DNA of 10,620 nucleotides from Acidimicrobiia bacterium. Lineage in GTDB: Bacteria > Actinomycetota > Acidimicrobiia > Spongiisociales > UBA5794. A program made the position numbers and the translations under genes. The stretch lies in assembly GCA_030598905.1 (NCBI GenBank), contig JAUVPA010000032.1, positions 1 through 10,620 of the forward strand, in the 5' to 3' direction. Under the pieces are notes generated by a model. That model had not been told where the DNA came from, did not search any database, and saw only the letters and a list, made by a program, of their open reading frames with translations. Positions 1-7,187 of this stretch are shown in pieces. Within the stretch, counting starts at the first letter, position 1. Every line of letters starts with the position of its first letter.

Positions 1-1034
1 ACACCATCGGCGCCATTCGCGGCGAGACCCCAGAACCAGGGGCGACCGATCAAGACGGCCTTGGCGCCGAGAGCGACCGCTTTGACGACGTCGCCGCCGC
101 GACGGACGCCACCGTCGATGAAGACCTCGGTGTGGTCGCCGACGGCGCTTACAACACCGGGGAGCGCTTCGAGCGAAGGTGGTGCCCCATCCAGTTGTCG
201 CCCGCCGTGATTGGAGACGACAACACCGTCGGCGCCGGCAGCAATGGCTCGCTGAGCGTCTTCAGGTGTCAGGATCCCCTTGACGACCAGCGGGCCATCC
301 CAGAGGTCGCGCAACCACTCCAACTCCTCCCACCCGGCGCTGGGGTCGATGAGTTGTGTGTTGACATACGTGCCCAAGGCGACTGCGTCATCACCTTCGG
401 CGAGGCCAACGAGGTTGGAAAAAGTGATCTTGTCGCCACGCGCCAGCCCGTAGAGCCAGCGTGGGTGAACTGCCGCGTCGAGAGCCGAGCCAACACTGAT
501 CCGCGGCGGGATCGTCATGCCGTTGCGCAGATCCCGCGGCCTCTTGCCGACGATAGGAACGTCGATCGTGAGGCACAGGGCCTGGTAACCCGCACCGCGA
601 GCCCGCTCCACGAGGCTCGCCAAGAGATCACGGCTCTTCCAGAGATAGAGCTGAAACCACAGCGGGCCGGAGGCAGCGTCGGCAATGTCCTCGAGTGATC
701 GCGAAGAGGCGATGCTGACGGCGAACACCGCACCTTGACGGCCGGCCCCGCGAGCAGCGTCGAGTTCGCCCTCGGCGTGGACGAGCCGGGCGAGACCGGC
801 GGGAGCCAGCATCACAGGTGTCGGAAGTTCCTCGCCGAAGACGGTGACTCCCGTGCGACGATGCCCGACGTCGACGAGGTTGCGCGGCCGAAACGTCACC
901 CCGTCGAAGGCAGCTTCGTTGGCGCGTAGCGTCCACTCACCGTCGGCGCCACCGTCGACGAATCCCGTGACCATCTTCGGCAGTCGGCGCCTCGCGGCGC
1001 GGTGAACATCCTCGATCGTGTGGAAGGACCTCAT
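1..1034 (-). CDS. FMN-dependent alpha-hydroxy-acid dehydrogenase/oxidase (3' end outside window)
   Basis: This gene encodes 344 visible residues of a TIM-barrel flavoenzyme of the glycolate oxidase / L-lactate dehydrogenase / mandelate dehydrogenase family. Such enzymes oxidise 2-hydroxy acids to 2-oxo acids using FMN. Visible signatures are FQLY (substrate Tyr), LTIDVP (catalytic Asp), VVKGI (FMN Lys), SNHGGRQLD (base His and substrate Arg) and DGGVRRGGDVVKA near the C-terminus (FMN phosphate loop). Family members run about 360-400 residues, so a few dozen are lost past base 1. The ATG at 1034 overlaps the TGA of the upstream gene (ATGA), and no separate Shine-Dalgarno is evident, so translation is probably coupled. 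One oddity is that the N-terminal active-site Tyr of glycolate oxidase (LPKMVYDYY) is Thr23 here (LPKMVTGFVDGGA). The exact substrate is unknown: lactate, mandelate or a longer 2-hydroxy acid are all possible. Confidence 0.92.
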   Translation of the reverse strand, partial: MRSFHTIEDVHRAARRRLPKMVTGFVDGGADGEWTLRANEAAFDGVTFRPRNLVDVGHRRTGVTVFGEELPTPVMLAPAGLARLVHAEGELDAARGAGRQGAVFAVSIASSRSLEDIADAASGPLWFQLYLWKSRDLLASLVERARGAGYQALCLTIDVPIVGKRPRDLRNGMTIPPRISVGSALDAAVHPRWLYGLARGDKITFSNLVGLAEGDDAVALGTYVNTQLIDPSAGWEELEWLRDLWDGPLVVKGILTPEDAQRAIAAGADGVVVSNHGGRQLDGAPPSLEALPGVVSAVGDHTEVFIDGGVRRGGDVVKAVALGAKAVLIGRPWFWGLAANGADG

Positions 1035-1933
1035 CGGGAGGCATTCAATTCGTGGAGTGCGGGTGCCAGCTCAACGAGTTCGGCGACGGGTACACGGTCG
1101 CGATCCTCTGTGATCAATTGGATACAGACGTGGTTGGCTCCGGCCGCGAGGTGATCGTTGACGCGTTCGACGAGGCGCTCGGTTGGCCCCCACGCGAAGA
1201 CGGCGTCGATCAGCCGGTCACTGCCACCGGTGGCGAAGTCGGCTTCCGTGAATCCGGCACGGCGTAGGTTGTTCAAGTAGTTGGGCAGGCGCAGATACGT
1301 CGCCGCCGCACCCCGGGCCAATGCCCGAGCCTGTGACGGGTCCGTCTCGGGAATCAGCATTTGTTCGGGGGCAAGTGTGGCTTCAGGACCGAGAATGTTC
1401 CTCGCTGTTCGCGTGTGCTCAACGGGACTGAAGTAGGGGTGGGCACCTGCCGTGCGTCTTCCTGCGAGTTCGAGCATCCGCGGCCCGAGCGCAGCAAGCA
1501 GCAAGGGCGGGTCTTGTACTTCGGGCCCGTCCCACACCGAGGCGTCCATGGCGTCGATGTAGCTGGCGACGTCGTCGACTCGACCGGAGTAGCTGTGGCC
1601 TCGTCTTTCGACCAGTGGCCGGTGGCTGACGCCAATGCCGAGAACGAAGCGGCCATCGTGGGCCTCGGCAAGGGAGCGTGCTCCGTTGGCCATGGCGACA
1701 GCGTCTCGACCCCATATATTGGCGATGCCGCTGGCGACGTCGATTCCCGACGTCGCCTGAAGCAGGAGCGAAGCGGTGACCATGGCCTCTCTTCCGAATG
1801 ACTCGGGGTACCACAGGGCCGCATATCCAGCGTCCTCGAGCGCCGAGGCCGCTTTCATGACGTGACTCGATTCGAGCCACGAGAATTGGCTTTGCCACAC
1901 ACCGATGGCTCCTCCGGGGTTCCAGACGGTCAT
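1031..1933 (-). CDS. Luciferase-like, probably F420-dependent oxidoreductase
   Basis: This 300-residue protein belongs to the luciferase-like monooxygenase (LLM) superfamily. It resembles the actinobacterial group annotated as probable F420-dependent oxidoreductases (MSMEG_4141 type). Supporting segments are an N-terminal barrel strand GAIGVW, LEDAGYAALWYPES (residues 32-45), ASGIANIWGRDAVAMAN (67-83), and the hallmark GRFVLGIGVSH at 94-104, followed by YIDAMD. The family transfers hydride between F420 (or FMN) and alcohol, aldehyde or unsaturated substrates; the cofactor here is inferred from family membership. An in-frame extension to 2092 exists, but it runs far into the preceding gene and starts with low-complexity, Arg/His-rich sequence. 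The ATG at 1933 starts the conserved fold and makes an ATGA overlap with the alcohol dehydrogenase stop. It is followed by another ATGA overlap with the alpha-hydroxy-acid dehydrogenase gene, so it is a middle gene of the operon. Confidence 0.9.
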   Translation of the reverse strand: MTVWNPGGAIGVWQSQFSWLESSHVMKAASALEDAGYAALWYPESFGREAMVTASLLLQATSGIDVASGIANIWGRDAVAMANGARSLAEAHDGRFVLGIGVSHRPLVERRGHSYSGRVDDVASYIDAMDASVWDGPEVQDPPLLLAALGPRMLELAGRRTAGAHPYFSPVEHTRTARNILGPEATLAPEQMLIPETDPSQARALARGAAATYLRLPNYLNNLRRAGFTEADFATGGSDRLIDAVFAWGPTERLVERVNDHLAAGANHVCIQLITEDRDRVPVAELVELAPALHELNASR

Positions 1934-3024
1934 GGCACCACGGTGATGTGAATGGCATCCTCGCCGGCAACTTCGCCGCTCAGGAGCTTGATAGCGGTGT
2001 CGAACTCCTCGAGGGGCAGCGTGTGCGTGTGCCACCGCCTGAAGTCGTAGCGACCGCTCGCGACAATCCGAATCGCCTGCGCGAACGACCACGAGGAGAC
2101 GCCGAGTGCGCCCCGCAGCGTCAGGTTCTTGAAGACGATCTGGTCGGAGACGAATCCCGGGACGGCTGCCCCGTCTTTGAGTCCGGCGAGCACGATCGTC
2201 CCGCCCGGCCGGGCCGCGGCGAGAGCGTCGGTGACGGGCTTGGTCGACCGAGATGACACGTCGATGACCCGGTCGGCGAGAGCACCATCGGTGAGTTCAG
2301 CAACGCGTCCCGGCACGTCCTCCTGATCTGCTCGGATGACGGCGGTGGCTCCCATCTCGACGGCGAGCTCGAGCTTGGACGAGTCACGGTCGAGACCGCT
2401 GACGATGATCTGGTCGGCGCCCGCTTCCGAAGCGGCGATGACACTCGAGAGACCCCGCTGGCCGGGTCCCAACACCAGCACGGTGTCTCCAATCTGTGTT
2501 CCGGCCGCACGGTACGCCCACTCGAAACCGGCCCCGAGAGGATTGAAGAGCACGGCGTCCTGGATGCTTAGCGATTCTGGAACTCGATGGACGATGGAGT
2601 TCGGGCGCAGCACCATGTACTCGGAGAAGCCACCCCACAAGCCGGTTCCTACCGTTGTTGGTGTACAGGAGTAGATGAAACGCTCTCGGCAAAGCCGGTA
2701 GTCGCCTGCGCTGCAGCGGTCGCATACTCCGCACGGCACGAAGGGCTCGACGGCGATCCTCGTGCCTTTCACCATGCCCCACCGCTCCGCAATGTCCGGT
2801 GGGATGTGCTCGATGCGGCCGACGGGCTCATGTCCTGTGACGAGCGGATACTGGGCGAGGCCGGCGGCGACGATGGCGCCTCGATAGGACTCGAGATCAC
2901 TGCCGCACATCCCGCAGCCCTCGATCCGCACGAGCACTTCACCTTCGGCGAGGGGATCGGGGACGTCGAGGTGCTTCACCTCGACGGTGTTGTCTCCGAC
3001 CTGTACCGCGGCGCGTGTCTTCAC
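1930..3024 (-). CDS. Zinc-dependent MDR alcohol dehydrogenase
   Basis: This is a 364-residue medium-chain dehydrogenase/reductase with both zinc sites. Catalytic-zinc ligand candidates are Cys40 (GMCGSDL) and His65-Glu66 (TGHEPVG). The structural-zinc lobe has Cys98, Cys101, Cys104 and Cys112 (PCGVCDRC...C). The nucleotide fold carries GPGQRG at 186-191. The family oxidises alcohols to aldehydes or ketones with NAD(P). The end of the second Rossmann strand reads VSGLDRD, without an acidic residue at the most usual place, so cofactor choice is uncertain. The start is GTG at 3024, fixed by an AGGAGG seven bases upstream; this is one of the strongest ribosome sites in the operon. The gene follows the acyl-CoA synthetase by 21 bases, and its TGA overlaps the ATG of the luciferase-like gene. 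The substrate is unknown; a threonine/sorbitol-dehydrogenase-like polyol or secondary alcohol is possible. Confidence 0.95.
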   Translation of the reverse strand: MKTRAAVQVGDNTVEVKHLDVPDPLAEGEVLVRIEGCGMCGSDLESYRGAIVAAGLAQYPLVTGHEPVGRIEHIPPDIAERWGMVKGTRIAVEPFVPCGVCDRCSAGDYRLCRERFIYSCTPTTVGTGLWGGFSEYMVLRPNSIVHRVPESLSIQDAVLFNPLGAGFEWAYRAAGTQIGDTVLVLGPGQRGLSSVIAASEAGADQIIVSGLDRDSSKLELAVEMGATAVIRADQEDVPGRVAELTDGALADRVIDVSSRSTKPVTDALAAARPGGTIVLAGLKDGAAVPGFVSDQIVFKNLTLRGALGVSSWSFAQAIRIVASGRYDFRRWHTHTLPLEEFDTAIKLLSGEVAGEDAIHITVVP

Positions 3025-3031
3025 CTGCTCA

Positions 3032-3037
3032 CCTCCT
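3032..3037 (-). promoter_or_regulatory. Shine-Dalgarno AGGAGG of the MDR dehydrogenase
   Basis: A perfect AGGAGG lies seven bases before the GTG at 3024 and decides that start. It is the only internal junction of the five-gene operon with its own strong ribosome site; the others rely on ATGA overlaps. Confidence 0.8.
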
Positions 3038-3045
3038 GCGTTGTC

Positions 3046-4587
3046 TCATCCTCGGGGCACCGCCGAGTCGCGATCAAAAGTGTCGTCGGTGACGCCGTCC
3101 TCCTGCAGTTTCCACTTCTCCACTCGATCGGATGCAGTGCGGGGCAGCCGTTCGACAAGGCGCACATACCGGGGCACGGCAAACGACGGCAGAAGCTCCT
3201 CCGCAAAGGCCACGATGTCTTCGATGTGAAGATCCTGCTCCTCATCGAGGACCACCGCAACGAGCACCTCTTCTTCGCCGAGATCGCTCGGCACGCCGAT
3301 GGCCGCCACCTCGGCGATGGCCGGATGTGTCAACAGCGTGTGCTCGACCTCCCACGCCGAGATGTTCTCACCGCGGCGCCGAATGGCATCCTTGAGCCGC
3401 CCGTGGAAGCAGAGGAATCCGTCATCGTCGAGAGAGCCGGCGTCTCCGGTGTGGAACCAGAGGTTGCGAAATGCCTGGACTGTCTCGGTCGCCATTCCGT
3501 CGTACTCGGTGAAGAAGATCCCTGGTTCTCTCGGGCGGACGACGATTTCGCCGACTTCGCCCGACGCCAGCGACCGATCATCGGAGTCGTGGATCTCCAG
3601 ATCCACATCGAGAGTGGGTTTCCCGCAGGTGCCGACTTTCCGAGTCGTCGGAGAGTTCATGGCGACGACCCCCTGTTCGGTTGATCCGTACAACTCGAAT
3701 GCGGTGAGTCCATATCGGGCTTCGAAGTCCGTCCAGATAGACGCAGGCATGCCGGCGCCGTACGCCACTCGGACGGTGTTCGCCGCGTCGTCGTCACGGG
3801 GAGGTTGCTTCCAGAGCATCATCGGTACCGAGCCGAGGTAGTGGATGGCCGTCACGCCCTCTCTTCGACACACATCCCAGAATTGGGATGCCGAGAAGGT
3901 GTCGTGGACGACGACGGTCCCGCCGCACACCATTGCCGCGACGACGGACACGAATCGAGCGGCGATGTGAAACAGCGGGAACGTGGTGTAGAGCGTGTCG
4001 CCTTCGGTGAGGCCGGTGTATTGGATGATTGCTTTGGCGAGGCGAAAGCCGGGCACGTGCGAGAGCACGACGCCTTTCGACGGTCCCGTAGTGCCCGACG
4101 TGTACAAGATCAGGGCCGGAGCGTCGACCTCGGGGCTGCGCAGTGGGAGAGGTGCCTCGTCGAGATCGGCGATGGCTTGGGAGGTGTCGGTCTCATCGAC
4201 GGAAAGCACCGCCTTCACCTGTTCGGTGCCGGCAGGCTCCGCAATCTGACCGCCATGTGCGGCGTCGGTGATCACCACCTCGCAGCCGGCCCTTGCGATC
4301 TGGTCGGCGAGCAGGGCTCCCTTCAGTTGAGTGTTGAGGGGAACCTCGATTGCCCCCAGTCGGTCCAGGGCCAGCCAGGTCTCGATGGCCTCAGGTCGGT
4401 TGGGGAGCATGGTCGCCACTCTGGTACCGGGTGAGATGCCGGCCGCGGTGAGTCGACGCGCCAATTCGTCTCCGGCGCTGTCGAGGCGTCCGTACGTGAG
4501 AGTTGAGTTCTCGAAGCGGATCACCGGGTGGTCGGGAAGGTCGGCGGCCCGCATGGCAACCAGCTCGCCAAAGGTCTGCGTTGTCAT
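3046..4587 (-). CDS. AMP-forming acyl-CoA synthetase (CaiC/DitJ-like type) with atypical A10 motif
   Basis: This 513-residue member of the ANL (acyl-adenylate-forming) superfamily should activate a carboxylic acid to its acyl-CoA through an acyl-AMP. Core motifs in order are A3 P-loop YTSGTTGPSKG (162-172), A5 YGSTEQG (300-306), A7 HTGD (379-382), and A8 RLKDAIRRRGENIS (397-410). The C-terminal A10 loop reads LPRTASDRVEKWKL (481-494). The usual PxTxxGK is altered: Arg488 stands where the adenylation lysine is expected, with Lys491 three residues on. The same frame stays open upstream to 5103, but that stretch is Arg/Pro-rich antifamily sequence inside the SDR gene. The fold begins at the ATG at 4587, which overlaps the SDR stop (ATGA). 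The substrate cannot be assigned. The overall look, with a compact N-terminus and GENIS, recalls crotonobetaine/carnitine- and diterpenoid-CoA ligase relatives; this is a resemblance, not a proof. Confidence 0.93.
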   Translation of the reverse strand: MTTQTFGELVAMRAADLPDHPVIRFENSTLTYGRLDSAGDELARRLTAAGISPGTRVATMLPNRPEAIETWLALDRLGAIEVPLNTQLKGALLADQIARAGCEVVITDAAHGGQIAEPAGTEQVKAVLSVDETDTSQAIADLDEAPLPLRSPEVDAPALILYTSGTTGPSKGVVLSHVPGFRLAKAIIQYTGLTEGDTLYTTFPLFHIAARFVSVVAAMVCGGTVVVHDTFSASQFWDVCRREGVTAIHYLGSVPMMLWKQPPRDDDAANTVRVAYGAGMPASIWTDFEARYGLTAFELYGSTEQGVVAMNSPTTRKVGTCGKPTLDVDLEIHDSDDRSLASGEVGEIVVRPREPGIFFTEYDGMATETVQAFRNLWFHTGDAGSLDDDGFLCFHGRLKDAIRRRGENISAWEVEHTLLTHPAIAEVAAIGVPSDLGEEEVLVAVVLDEEQDLHIEDIVAFAEELLPSFAVPRYVRLVERLPRTASDRVEKWKLQEDGVTDDTFDRDSAVPRG

Positions 4588-5372
4588 TTCATGGCAGACG
4601 AAACCCGTTGGGCAACGCCCTGCGTTGGGCCGCCGTCGACGTCGAGCACGGCTCCTGAGATGTAGGCCGCTGCGGGCGAGATCAGGAAGTGGACTGCCCA
4701 TGCGATGTCCTCGGGCTGACCGACTCGCCCCACCGCCATGGCGCCACCGGCTTTTTCGATCATCTCGTTGTCTCCGGCGAACAGAGCGATCTTGGATCCT
4801 TCCGTGAGTACGAGTCCCGGTGCGACGCTGTTGACGCGAACCTCGGGTCCCCACTCTGCTGCGAGTGAACGTGTCAGGTGCTCGACACCAGCCTTGGCTG
4901 CGCCGTACGCCGCGAACATCGGCGCCGGGTTGTGGCCGGCCGTTGCCGAGATCATGACCACTGTGCCCTTGTTCGCACGCAGGAGGGGATAGGCGACCCG
5001 CGCTGTGTTGTACGCCCCTGTGAGGTTGAGGTCGAGCATCTTCGACCACATTCGGGGATCGAGGTCGTCGAGGTTGCCTTGGGCGGCTCCTCCCACATTG
5101 CACACAACGGCATCGAGGCGCCCCAGCGCCTCCTCGATTTCGCCCGCCGCCGCTTCCATGGCGGCGAGGTCGCGCACGTCAGCCGACACGCCGCGCGATC
5201 GTTCCGGAAGGTTGTCGAGTGCCGCGGCGACGGCATCGGCTCCACGTCCGTGGACGACGACCGTCGCGCCGTGTTCCGTAAAGTGGGAGGTCATTGCGCG
5301 ACCGATGCCCCGCGTCGAACCGGTGACACAGATGACCTTCCCCGTGAGGTCGAACACTTCTGCCGCGTTCAT
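4584..5372 (-). CDS. SDR-family oxidoreductase (classical, FabG-like)
   Basis: This 262-residue classical short-chain dehydrogenase/reductase is the first gene of the five-gene operon. It has the cofactor motif TGSTRGIG (17-24), an acidic Asp65-Val turn (ADV), a variant NNAG motif written NVGG (92-95), and a complete catalytic tetrad: Asn116, Ser142, Tyr156, Lys160 (YGAAK). PG follows in NSVAPGLV. The C-terminal ISGAVLDVDGG is typical of the family. It should oxidise or reduce an alcohol/ketone, possibly a 3-hydroxyacyl-CoA or a ring ketone, with NAD(P); the HGR after the second strand may favour NADP. A GTG at 5384 is also in frame, but GGAGG lies five bases before the ATG at 5372, and family members start close to the first strand, so 5372 is preferred. 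It is divergent from the CocE-like gene across a short control region. Confidence 0.94.
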   Translation of the reverse strand: MNAAEVFDLTGKVICVTGSTRGIGRAMTSHFTEHGATVVVHGRGADAVAAALDNLPERSRGVSADVRDLAAMEAAAGEIEEALGRLDAVVCNVGGAAQGNLDDLDPRMWSKMLDLNLTGAYNTARVAYPLLRANKGTVVMISATAGHNPAPMFAAYGAAKAGVEHLTRSLAAEWGPEVRVNSVAPGLVLTEGSKIALFAGDNEMIEKAGGAMAVGRVGQPEDIAWAVHFLISPAAAYISGAVLDVDGGPTQGVAQRVSSAMK

Positions 5373-5377
5373 CGCCG

Positions 5378-5382
5378 CCTCC
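5378..5382 (-). promoter_or_regulatory. Shine-Dalgarno GGAGG of the SDR gene
   Basis: GGAGG stands five bases upstream of the ATG at 5372. It would overlap the first codons if translation began at the in-frame GTG at 5384, so it decides the start. Confidence 0.75.
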
Positions 5383-5423
5383 ACCGCCGCAGGCTGGTGC
5401 GACGGCCGCCACTCTACCGCTCA

Positions 5424-5443
5424 CCTACCAACCGTTTGTTTGG
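5424..5443. promoter_or_regulatory. Candidate TetR-type operator in the divergent control region
   Basis: The 20-base segment CCTACCAACCGTTTGTTTGG is an imperfect palindrome with 7 of 10 positions paired around the CC|GT centre; the similarity continues weakly outward. CAAAC/GTTTG-rich palindromes of this length are typical targets of TetR-family repressors in actinobacterial lipid and xenobiotic operons. It sits in the only spacer (5373-5456) between the minus-strand operon and the plus-strand CocE-like gene, so a bound repressor could control both. The regulator gene is not in the window. The symmetry is seen; the protein that binds is inferred. Confidence 0.5.
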
Positions 5444-5444
5444 T

Positions 5445-5457
5445 TAGCATCGAGATG
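5445..5457 (+). promoter_or_regulatory. Possible -10 box and leaderless start for the CocE-like gene
   Basis: TAGCAT at 5445-5450 matches the TATAAT consensus at 4 of 6 positions. It would place the transcription start about seven bases on, at or next to the GTG at 5457. No Shine-Dalgarno is visible before that GTG, so a leaderless mRNA, which is common in actinobacteria, is plausible. The expected -35 would fall inside the palindrome at 5424-5443 and has no good consensus match, which agrees with a regulated promoter but keeps confidence low. Confidence 0.35.
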
Positions 5458-7169
5458 TGGTCGAAACGATCAGGGTCGAAAGAGATCATTGGATGACCGC
5501 CGGCGATGGGACGGCTCTGGTGAGCGACGTCTACCTCCCTGCGGGTGACGGGCCGTTCCCCACTCTGCTGTATCGGGTACGCGGATCGAAGGACTCTTCG
5601 TTCATCACAGGCACCTTGATGCTCAGTCCGATTATCGCCGCGTCACGCGGCTACGCCGTTGTCGTCAACCAGGTTCGAGGTCGCGGTAGGTCGACGGGGG
5701 AGTGGCATCCCTTCGTACACGAAGAGAGCGATGGCCTCGACGCGCTGGAGTGGACGCTGACGCAGTCTTGGTGCAACGGCTCCGTCGGCGTATACGGATC
5801 GGCCTATGCCGGAGCCAACGCCTTGCTGCTCACCGCCACCGGACACGAGGCCATCAAGGCTTGCGTCGCGTTCGTCACCGGTGCCAACTACCACGACGGC
5901 TGGATCTACACCTCGGGAGCACTCGAGCTTGGTTGGGACAACTTCTGGGCCTACCTCACGGCCGGCGAGTCGCTGCAACGGCTCGAGCTGCCTGCCGCCG
6001 AGAGTGTTGTCGCGACGAGTTCGCTCGAGGTCGCGCTGAAGAACCCGACCGAGATGATGAACGTGTTACCGCTGCGCGACCAACCGGCATTGACGGGGAT
6101 CTCCGACCATTACCAGGTGTGGCTCGATCACCCCCACTACGACGAATATTGGGAAGCCATCGACGTCATCGCCAAGGCCAACAAGATCCAGGCGGCCGTA
6201 TTGAACATCAGCGGCTGGTGGGACAACTTCCTCGGAAGCCATCTGCAGCTCTACCGGGCTCTTGCCGAGCGATCACCGCGCGGCGATCAGCAGAGATTGA
6301 TCATCGGTCCCTGGGATCACTTCACATACGTCGGCATCGTCCCAACGCGAGCCGGTGAGCGCACGTTCGGTCCCCAAGGACTGGCCGGAAATGCCGTGGT
6401 GGGTCCCCTGACGCTCGACTGGATGGATCGCTGGCTGCAGGGAGCGGAACCTCAGGAGGACACGGCCCCCGGGCTTCGCTATTTTGCTGCAGGATCCGAC
6501 GAGTGGCGGGTCGCTGATACGTGGCCGCCACCTCACACACCGCAGCGCTGGCATCTGCGGAGCGAAGGCGCGTTGCGGACTGAGGCCCCCGGAGAAGAGA
6601 GCCCTGATACCTTCGTGTACGACCCTGCCGATCCGACGCCTACGGTCGGCGGGCGAACACTGATGCCAACAGTCACAGGAGCCGGTATCGAGGACCAGGC
6701 AACGGTCGGGAGACGTTTCGACGTTCTCGGGTACGACTCCGACCCGCTCGACTCGGCAGTCGAAATCGCAGGGCCGGTAGAGGTCGAGCTGTGGGCCTCA
6801 ACATCAGCCGTCGATACCGACTTCACGGCCAAGTTGGTCGATGTTGCGCCAGACGGCTACGCATCGTTCGTTGCCGATGGCATCGTCCGTGGTCGCCATC
6901 GCAGAACAACGCGGGAGGACGAATGGCTCAAACCCGGAGATGTGTACCGGTTCGACATTGATCTGTGGGGTGCCGCTTGGCGGTTCGAGGTTGGGCACCG
7001 CATTCGTGTCGAGATCGCCTCGTGCAACTTCCCCCGATTCGACCGCAACCTCAACGCGGCGCTACCCGTCGGTGAGGGAACGCTTGCCGAAGCGGTCGTC
7101 GCCGAGCAGACGATCTACCACGACACAGCGCGCCCCTCGTCGGTCGTCCTGTCGATCACCGACGCATGA
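5457..7169 (+). CDS. CocE/NonD-family alpha/beta hydrolase homologue lacking the serine nucleophile
   Basis: This 570-residue protein has the full architecture of bacterial cocaine esterase and X-Pro dipeptidyl-peptidases (S15/CocE): alpha/beta-hydrolase core about 1-145 and 240-350, helical cap between, and C-terminal jelly-roll about 355-570 (SAVDTDFTAKLVDVAPDG is a strong match to that domain). Length is close to CocE (574). The charge-relay residues are present: Asp256 (SGWWDNF) and His288 (GPWDHF). The nucleophile elbow, usually GxSYxG, reads GSAYAG at 114-119, so Ala116 replaces Ser117 of CocE. The oxyanion-hole Tyr44 (NPYDK) aligns with Gly43 (VRGSK). The GTG start gives the normal family N-terminus; an ATG at 5455 is out of frame. 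The gene is divergent from the SDR operon and convergent with the P450. It could be a non-catalytic binding protein, use another nucleophile such as Ser115, or be an acyl transfer/lyase variant. Confidence 0.93.
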   Translation: MVETIRVERDHWMTAGDGTALVSDVYLPAGDGPFPTLLYRVRGSKDSSFITGTLMLSPIIAASRGYAVVVNQVRGRGRSTGEWHPFVHEESDGLDALEWTLTQSWCNGSVGVYGSAYAGANALLLTATGHEAIKACVAFVTGANYHDGWIYTSGALELGWDNFWAYLTAGESLQRLELPAAESVVATSSLEVALKNPTEMMNVLPLRDQPALTGISDHYQVWLDHPHYDEYWEAIDVIAKANKIQAAVLNISGWWDNFLGSHLQLYRALAERSPRGDQQRLIIGPWDHFTYVGIVPTRAGERTFGPQGLAGNAVVGPLTLDWMDRWLQGAEPQEDTAPGLRYFAAGSDEWRVADTWPPPHTPQRWHLRSEGALRTEAPGEESPDTFVYDPADPTPTVGGRTLMPTVTGAGIEDQATVGRRFDVLGYDSDPLDSAVEIAGPVEVELWASTSAVDTDFTAKLVDVAPDGYASFVADGIVRGRHRRTTREDEWLKPGDVYRFDIDLWGAAWRFEVGHRIRVEIASCNFPRFDRNLNAALPVGEGTLAEAVVAEQTIYHDTARPSSVVLSITDA

Positions 7170-7187
7170 TCCGACCGGAAGCTCAGA

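Noticed and set aside
132..698. Plus-strand open frame of 188 codons at the left edge
   Set aside because: It lies wholly inside the alpha-hydroxy-acid dehydrogenase, whose FMN and active-site motifs are read on the minus strand.
2587..3684. Plus-strand open frame of 365 codons opposite the MDR dehydrogenase and the first CoA ligase
   Set aside because: It runs across the junction of two well supported genes on the other strand and has no family motif.
4588..5103. In-frame upstream extension of the first CoA ligase (would give 685 residues)
   Set aside because: The added part is Arg/Pro-rich with no domain, overlaps the SDR coding sequence, and the ATG at 4587 forms an ATGA overlap and matches family length.
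5411..5439. Minus-strand promoter for the SDR operon (TAGAGT at 5416-5411)
   Set aside because: The -10 match is weak and no credible -35 stands at the right distance, so it is not listed as a feature, though a promoter must lie in or near this spacer.
5455..5496. ATG at 5455 as the start of the plus-strand gene
   Set aside because: It is out of frame with the CocE-like protein and meets a stop after 13 codons.
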